A stretch of DNA of 29,399 nucleotides, taken from the NCBI GenBank assembly GCA_039024315.1, contig JBCCQN010000097.1, positions 1 to 29,399 on the forward strand. The letters are read 5' to 3'. Origin of the DNA: JBCAWW01 sp039024315. GTDB lineage: Bacteria > Bacteroidota > Bacteroidia > J057. This document shows, piece by piece, positions 25,161 to 29,399 of this stretch. The first letter of the stretch is position 1; each line of letters begins with the position of its first letter. The translations under genes were made by a program, and so were the position numbers. The notes beneath the pieces were generated by a model, which saw only the letters and a program-made list of their open reading frames with translations, was not told where the DNA came from and did not search any database.

Positions 25161-25402
25161 TACCGCTGCGCGCAACGCTTATCTCTAAACATCCCCATTC
25201 CGCTTAGGATCCCCTTCGAAGGGGAAAAGCGGAGAAAATCGAAAATTTCTCGAGCATTCTTTTCGAGCGAGCGAAGCGACGAGAAATCTCCTTTCCTCAA
25301 AAATACAATTGTAGATACAAGACAAGCGTTCTGCGAAGCAGCAGTCCACTAACTTATTATCCATTATCTTTATTCTTCCTGCTGCTTCGCAGAACGCTTA
25401 TC
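25161..25402. repeat. Intergenic repeat cluster: copies F, G and H plus nested palindromes
   Basis: Copy F (25161-25186, minus) follows the terminator. A stem CCGCTT/AAGCGG (25200-25205, 25227-25232) encloses the perfect palindrome CCCCTTCGAAGGGG (25211-25224). ATTTCTCG / CGAGAAAT (25245-25252, 25280-25287) encloses GAGCGAGCGAAGCGA. Copies G (25321-25344, plus) and H (25379-25402, minus) contain a perfect 21-bp inverted repeat separated by 34 bp. No coding sequence is supported in this gap. Confidence 0.82.
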
Positions 25403-25418
25403 CTACTTAACCTTTTTC

Positions 25419-26759
25419 ATGAAGCCTTTACTTTGCCTGCTAACGCTGCTACTCTGCCTTAGCTCTATACATGCCCAAAACACCCGTGATCCATTTCTCT
25501 GGCCTTTTGCTGATACTTCCATCTGGAATATGCCTATTGGAGACCAGGCGGTTTATGTGCCCGCCTTGATCGAGCAGGCGATGAGTTTTGGCATGACGGT
25601 AGATGAAGATCTTATCGTTCTGCGACCGCAGGAAAACCTACAAAGCGTCCATACCAACTACGCTGGTTGGGACAATAGCAAGGATCGCTGTACGATCGAA
25701 GGCCCTGTCCTATTTGACGCTCCCATTCCGCCTGATTTTATCGTTAGTCCTAGCACTTGGGACGGTCTGACCCCTAACTCCGGCTTAGCGGTTCTGATGC
25801 CCGACGGACGCACGATCAAACAAACCCAGCCCTTCTCGCAATGCGTGGCTATGCAATCTACCAGTCAGTTTGTGCCGCCTGATGTGGATTTGTATGGGGA
25901 CGGGATCAGAGGCGCACACGGAGGCTCAGGACTTTCGGCGATTGGCGGGACCATCCGTCTGGGAGAGTTGGACGATCCCAGCGATACCATCAGACATGCC
26001 TTAAAAGTCAATTTATTTGCAGCCAAAAACCTCTTTTATGATGCTACTACAGAGGGCTATCGTTGGCCAGCCATTAGAGCGGATGGCTATGCTGCTGGTG
26101 TTTACGGTACGCAACGTAGCCAGACTGTCGTTACCGCTTGCCGCATGGGTGCCTTACTGGCCTTGCCGATTTGGTTGGACCTGGATTCTATGGCTTTTGA
26201 GAGCGTTCCGGGACGGATACTGGCCGAAGCCTTTCAAAAATATGGCGCCTATCTTGTCGATGATACTGCTTGGGATGTCTATGCGATAGAAACTGAGTGG
26301 TCGCCAGATGGGCGAGTGCTTGATGAATTTGAAACTGCTTGGGGATTTCCTTTTAGGGAGCCTAATAAAAATACTCCTTGGGCCAGAGATATGGATCGCA
26401 TCTTTCTCAACCTGCATGTAGTAGATAACAATGGCCCTGCAAGTGTTGGTGGAGGAGGGAACCCGCTTATGCCTTTGGCTCCTCCCTTCGAAAATATCAC
26501 TTCCATCGAGGAAGACTTAAACCAAACTAAAGCTTCTTTGCATTTGATGCCTAATCCTGTAAAAGAGCGATTGACCTTAAAGAGTGCTAGTCCTATCAGC
26601 AGGCTAGAGGTGATCAACCTCATGGGGCAGCAGTTTTATCAAAATTCACTAAAAAGTGAGATTTTTGAATTAGAAGTAAGTCATTGGCCGGCTGGAATCT
26701 ACTTGATTAGGGCGCAGATTGGCGATACGCAGAGGGTTGAGCGTTTTGTGAAGCAATAA
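25419..26759 (+). CDS. Conserved secreted protein of unknown function with T9SS tail
   Basis: 446 residues with a signal peptide (about 1-20, SSIHAQ) and a type IX secretion sorting domain at the end (about 375-446; MPNPVKERLTLKSA, WPAGIYLIRAQIG), so it should be exported and cell-surface attached or released. The body resembles a family of secreted proteins I know only by pattern: SIWNMPIG near the mature start, IRGAHGGSGLSAIGGTIRLG, HALKVNLFAAKNL, YRWPAIRADGYA, MGALLALPIW and YGAYLVDDTAWDVYA. These blocks have several conserved Asp, His and Trp residues that could form a glycan-active site, but no catalytic assignment is possible. It is flanked upstream by the repeat cluster and downstream by a toxin-antitoxin module. 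The start codon directly precedes a good signal peptide. Confidence 0.85.
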   Translation: MKPLLCLLTLLLCLSSIHAQNTRDPFLWPFADTSIWNMPIGDQAVYVPALIEQAMSFGMTVDEDLIVLRPQENLQSVHTNYAGWDNSKDRCTIEGPVLFDAPIPPDFIVSPSTWDGLTPNSGLAVLMPDGRTIKQTQPFSQCVAMQSTSQFVPPDVDLYGDGIRGAHGGSGLSAIGGTIRLGELDDPSDTIRHALKVNLFAAKNLFYDATTEGYRWPAIRADGYAAGVYGTQRSQTVVTACRMGALLALPIWLDLDSMAFESVPGRILAEAFQKYGAYLVDDTAWDVYAIETEWSPDGRVLDEFETAWGFPFREPNKNTPWARDMDRIFLNLHVVDNNGPASVGGGGNPLMPLAPPFENITSIEEDLNQTKASLHLMPNPVKERLTLKSASPISRLEVINLMGQQFYQNSLKSEIFELEVSHWPAGIYLIRAQIGDTQRVERFVKQ

Positions 26760-26803
26760 AAAAGGGGCTTTTATGTGCTGTTTTCTACTAAAAAGTGAGT
26801 AAT

Positions 26804-26866
26804 GTGAAAATATTTTGTAAAATTTCACTTTAAAGTTGTTTTATTGATTCTTTTTGCTTTACTTTG
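26804..26866 (+). promoter_or_regulatory. Promoter and possible operator of the toxin-antitoxin module
   Basis: TTG (26836-26838), a 20-bp spacer, then TTACTTTG (26859-26866), one mismatch to TAnnTTTG. Transcription would begin about 10 bases before the toxin start codon, giving a very short leader. Just upstream is an inverted repeat GTGAAA-N13-TTTCAC (26804-26828) that could be bound by the HTH domain of the antitoxin. Toxin-antitoxin autoregulation is family knowledge; this particular site is inferred. Confidence 0.45.
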
Positions 26867-26881
26867 GTACTGTAAAGTTGA

Positions 26882-27262
26882 ATGCAGGTGATCGTGTCAG
26901 CCCCAAAACCAAACATCGTCAGTCCCGAAAAAGTCCAGCACTTCCTGCAAGACTTTCAAAAGACAAAAAGTCAAAACGGGATGGTGTTTTTGGATCGGCA
27001 GAAAAATCTACAAGCTCTTTTGGACTTGGAGATAGATGTGGCAGAGAGAGAGGCTACGATCGATCGCTTGTCTTATCAAAATTACTATAAAGGTCCTAGG
27101 CCAGACGGAGTGCGTCCCGGACGAGAGTTTTGGGAGTTTGGCACTGAGGTCAAAGGGCAAGAAGTATATGTAAAACTGGCATTAGGTATAGTCGATGGAC
27201 CGGTGCTTTGTTACAGTTTTCACCCTGCGGAGCGCGCTATACGCTATCCGTACCAGGAATAG
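26882..27262 (+). CDS. MqsR-like toxin of a type II toxin-antitoxin module
   Basis: 126 residues, cytoplasmic, basic near the middle. The C-terminal half follows the MqsR/RelE-fold pattern. DRLSYQNYYKGP (Tyr68-Tyr69-Lys70) matches the LxxxDFYKS block of MqsR. REFWEFGTEVKGQEVYVKL (Trp84, Tyr96, Lys98) matches WQDVYxxxxxGxxLYIK, and VLCYSFHPAE matches the VISFK strand. The family cleaves mRNA independently of the ribosome; whether this member does so is inferred. The N-terminus (VSPEKVQHFLQDFQ) fits the helix preceding the fold. It comes before the antitoxin gene, the order seen in mqsRA and higBA, with a 39-bp gap. Sequence identity to E. coli MqsR is low, so a related RelE-type toxin is the alternative. 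Confidence 0.65.
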   Translation: MQVIVSAPKPNIVSPEKVQHFLQDFQKTKSQNGMVFLDRQKNLQALLDLEIDVAEREATIDRLSYQNYYKGPRPDGVRPGREFWEFGTEVKGQEVYVKLALGIVDGPVLCYSFHPAERAIRYPYQE

Positions 27263-27301
27263 AAGGATATAAACGGATATATTTTTTAACGGATTAACAC
27301 A

Positions 27302-28300
27302 ATGATTAAGAGTCCATTCACAGGCGGTGAAGCAGTCCTGAAAAAGGAGTGGGCGACGAGAGATTTCCGTAAGGAGTCATTTGAGATTTGGGAACATTAT
27401 TACCAGTGTAAAGATACCGGAGAGACTTTCAGCACCAAGGAATTGGATCAGCTCAATCTCCAACAAGTACATAATCTCTATCGCGCCCTGCATCACATCC
27501 CCTTTCCCGACGAGATTCGGGCAACACGGGAGAAGTATGGCTTGTCGGCAGCGAAAATGTCTGAGGTCCTAGACTTTGGCATCAACAGTTATCGCAACTA
27601 TGAAAATGGTGAAATTCCGAGTCCGGCCAACGCAAAATTGATTCGTTTGGCCCAAGAGCCCAAGCAGTTTGCTCGCTTTGTCGAAGAGAAAGAATCGATC
27701 TTTTCTCCTAATGCCTATCGCAAAGTCAATGCAGTACTTGATAAGCTCTTGCAAAAAGACCGTTTAGATGCTGTGGTCCAATATCTCTGGAATTTTCACA
27801 TGGAGGCCAATGAGTTCACTGGCTTTGTGAAACCGACTTTTGAAAAGGTAGCGAACTATGTCTTGTACTTTGCCCAGAAGGCAAATCCATTGAAGACTAG
27901 GCTCAACAAGCTGCTCTTTTACAGCGATTTTCTCAACTTTAAAGAGAGTGGGTTTTCGATCTCTGGCTGTAATTATCGAGCGATTCCTTATGGACCGGTT
28001 CCTTCACATTTTCATGAATTGTTTGGGATCTTGGAAGCCCAAAACTATATCCGGATCGAGGAAGAACTCTACGATCACGGTGGGGTAGGAGAGCGTTTTC
28101 AGGCAGCGCGCGAGTTTGACGCTAGCTTGTTTACCGAATCAGAGTTAAAACATATGGAGTCAGTGGTCGCTTCCTTTGAAGATACCCGCACTCGTCAACT
28201 AATAGAGCTTAGCCATCAAGAAGATGGTTGGGAGCAAAACCATGAACAAAGAGAGTTGATCAGCTATCAGCAATATGCTTTTCATCTCAAGGGTATTTAG
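27302..28300 (+). CDS. Antitoxin: MqsA-like Zn-finger remnant, HTH and Panacea (SocA/DUF4065) domain
   Basis: 332 residues, cytoplasmic. The N-terminus (1-60, MIKSPFTGGEAVLKKEW; YQCKDTGETFSTKELDQ) has the layout of the MqsA/YgiT zinc-binding domain. However, the four metal Cys are reduced to one (Cys36); the CPxC position reads SPFT. An XRE/MqsA-type HTH follows (about 68-118, IRATREKYGLSAAKMSEVLD, then NSYRNYENGEIPSPANAKLI). The C-terminal part (about 180-315) is a Panacea/SocA domain: KVANYVLYFAQKANPLKTRL, NKLLFYSDF, and YRAIPYGPVPSHFHELFGIL. Panacea domains neutralise many unrelated toxins, so this protein is the likely neutraliser and DNA-binding repressor for the upstream toxin. It is much larger than MqsA alone (about 130 residues). 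Confidence 0.82.
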   Translation: MIKSPFTGGEAVLKKEWATRDFRKESFEIWEHYYQCKDTGETFSTKELDQLNLQQVHNLYRALHHIPFPDEIRATREKYGLSAAKMSEVLDFGINSYRNYENGEIPSPANAKLIRLAQEPKQFARFVEEKESIFSPNAYRKVNAVLDKLLQKDRLDAVVQYLWNFHMEANEFTGFVKPTFEKVANYVLYFAQKANPLKTRLNKLLFYSDFLNFKESGFSISGCNYRAIPYGPVPSHFHELFGILEAQNYIRIEEELYDHGGVGERFQAAREFDASLFTESELKHMESVVASFEDTRTRQLIELSHQEDGWEQNHEQRELISYQQYAFHLKGI

Positions 28301-28507
28301 CATACTTCATTAAAATGTAAGCAACACAATCATGAATAAACCCCTCCCCAAGGGGAGGGGGATTCCTTTGTAAATCCAATTTTTTAGATGCGCCTTTGGG
28401 CGCGATATATTGTCGTCTCTGTTCGTTCTTTTTTGGCGGAGTGCAATCCGCTTTGAAGTCAAAAGCTGCGTCTTCTTTCCTTTGGGAGGGAGGCGCTCTT
28501 TGATTGA
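28301..28507. other. Intergenic region after the antitoxin gene, with GC-rich hairpins
   Basis: CCCCTCCCC-AA-GGGGAGGGG (28341-28360) is a perfect inverted repeat that may stop plus-strand transcription, though no T tract follows. Two smaller stems follow: GCGCC-TTTG-GGCGC (about 28391-28404) and GCGGA-GTGCAA-TCCGC (about 28435-28452). A 77-codon minus-strand open frame here looks like chance coding through repeats. No gene is supported. Confidence 0.45.
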
Positions 28508-28530
28508 AATAAGCGTTCTGCGCAGCAGTA
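28508..28530 (+). repeat. Dispersed repeat (copy I) next to the purF terminator
   Basis: AATAAGCGTTCTGCGCAGCA followed by GTA; core hairpin CTGC-GCA-GCAG. It directly abuts the T tract of the purF terminator. Confidence 0.78.
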
Positions 28531-28563
28531 AAAAAAGAGCCACCCCTAGATCAAGGATGGCTC
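28530..28563 (-). terminator. purF terminator
   Basis: On the minus strand, GAGCCATCCTTGATCTAGGGGTGGCTC holds the pairing GAGCCA/TGGCTC with inner pairs, followed by TTTTTTT. It lies 26 bp after the purF stop codon. Confidence 0.82.
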
Positions 28564-28589
28564 ATGGATTATGTCATTGAAGGCTATGA

Positions 28590-29399
28590 CTAGACAGTCG
28601 CTTCTTGATAGGCGCGGACCGTTTTGCCTTCATAATAATTCAAAAATGCTTGATTGACGACTCGGTTACCGCCCGGGGTGGGATAGTCTCCGGAAAAATA
28701 CCAATCCCCTAAGTGGTCAGGAATCGCCTTAGAAAGGTTGGCCAATGGTTGATAGACAATTTCTATCTCTGGACCAAAATTCTCTGGGCTCACAATCTCT
28801 GTGATCTTAGCGGAGATTTCTATTTCGCTAAATGGAGCATAAATGTCCTTGACCACATTGCGCTCGTGCATGCTGTTTTCGGACTTCATGCTGAGTATCT
28901 TACGGTAAACGCGATGAATCTCATCCTCAGTACCACGGTCTTTATGCAGCTGAATGGCTGCCTGGAAAGCCACCAATTTGCCAATCTGAGACATGTCAAT
29001 ACCGTAGCAATCTGGATAGCGAATCTGTGGCGCAGAAGAAACGATGACCACCTTGCGAGGCTTAAGCTTCTCTAGCATGTGGAGGATGCTGCGCTTTAGG
29101 GTAGTGCCTCTTACGATGGAGTCATCGATTAGCACCAAATTATCCACGTGATTGCGGACAATGCCACGGGTGATATCATAAACGTGGGCGACCAAATCAT
29201 TACGAGAGGAATCATCCGTAATAAAGGTTCGCATTTTGACGTCCTTCAAGATGACTTTTTCCACGCGCATGCGCATGCTCATGATCCGAGTGAGGTCTTT
29301 TTCCTTGGCTTTGGGGCCTAAGGCTTTGACAAACTCGATCTTTTGCTCGTTGAGATGATTTTCTACCTCCTTGACCATGCCCCAAAAGGAGCTTTCGGC
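28590..29399 (-). CDS. purF: Amidophosphoribosyltransferase PurF, C-terminal part (5' end outside window)
   Basis: First committed enzyme of purine synthesis: forms 5-phosphoribosylamine from PRPP and glutamine. The frame is open through the window edge, so 269 C-terminal residues are visible, beginning AESSFWGMVKEVENHLNEQK. The phosphoribosyltransferase domain carries the PRPP-binding loop NLVLIDDSIVRGTTLKRSIL and the family block VVIVSSAPQIRYPDCYGIDM. The preceding MSMRMRVEKVILKDVKMRTF with TDDSSRNDLVAHVYDITRG is the long-form version typical of Bacteroidota. The C-terminal extension (FGPEIEIVYQPLANLSKAIP, GDWYFSGDYPTPGGNRVVNQ) is also Bacteroidota-like. The N-terminal glutaminase domain is outside the window. 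A terminator and a dispersed repeat follow the stop codon. Confidence 0.94.
   Translation of the reverse strand, partial: AESSFWGMVKEVENHLNEQKIEFVKALGPKAKEKDLTRIMSMRMRVEKVILKDVKMRTFITDDSSRNDLVAHVYDITRGIVRNHVDNLVLIDDSIVRGTTLKRSILHMLEKLKPRKVVIVSSAPQIRYPDCYGIDMSQIGKLVAFQAAIQLHKDRGTEDEIHRVYRKILSMKSENSMHERNVVKDIYAPFSEIEISAKITEIVSPENFGPEIEIVYQPLANLSKAIPDHLGDWYFSGDYPTPGGNRVVNQAFLNYYEGKTVRAYQEATV

Noticed and set aside
28310..28543. 77-codon minus-strand open frame
   Set aside because: It runs through GC-rich hairpins and a dispersed repeat, has no recognisable domain, and lies between two terminator-like structures.

Overview
The window looks like a chromosomal segment of a Bacteroidota bacterium, most likely a marine Saprospiria/Lewinella-type organism (the class is an inference). 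The signs are type IX secretion (T9SS) C-terminal tails on three secreted proteins, a Rho factor with a very long charged insert, the long Bacteroidota form of PurF, TAnnTTTG-like promoter boxes, few Shine-Dalgarno sites, and several secreted polysaccharide-active enzymes. No phage, rRNA, tRNA or CRISPR was found.

Layout. 1-290: right end of an ISAs1-family insertion sequence (IS). 291-2270: a CBM9/DUF5916 outer-membrane protein gene whose 5' part is cut off by that IS. 2363-4774: iduronate-2-sulfatase-like lipoprotein, then xerD. 4877-7116 (minus): arylsulfatase translationally coupled to prmC. 7117-8184: a leader with a perfect intrinsic terminator, then dapD. 8268-12555: YyaL/DUF255 thioredoxin-like protein and a TPR histidine kinase. 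12560-14373: mltG (minus) and a Nudix hydrolase. 14564-16570: secreted GH5-FnIII-CBM6-T9SS glycosidase. 16661-18538: rho (minus). 18812-20086: serS. 20158-22258 (minus): SAM methyltransferase and pgk. 22369-22713: AhpD/CMD-like protein. 23143-26759: a sialate-O-acetylesterase-like secreted protein and a secreted protein of unknown function, both with T9SS tails. 26882-28300: an MqsR-like toxin with an MqsA-HTH-Panacea (SocA) antitoxin. 28590-29399: C-terminal part of purF (minus).

Many genes are housekeeping (xerD, prmC, dapD, mltG, rho, serS, pgk, purF). The accessory content is a scattered set of exported carbohydrate-active proteins: two sulfatases, GH5, SASA esterase and the unknown. These would suit degradation of sulfated or acetylated polysaccharide at the cell surface, although no SusC/SusD pair is present.

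The most unusual signal is a family of short dispersed repeats, consensus roughly GATAAGCGTTCYGCGMAGCRGTA. There are ten copies in 29 kb, mostly in 3' intergenic spaces and often as inverted pairs. The core folds as a 4-bp stem with a 3-nt loop, and one base pair covaries (C-G or T-A). In two copies the hairpin is replaced by an 18-20 bp perfect palindrome. One copy forms the 3' end of the GH5 coding sequence. This resembles a REP/BIME-type system, which predicts a RAYT-like Y1 transposase elsewhere in the genome.
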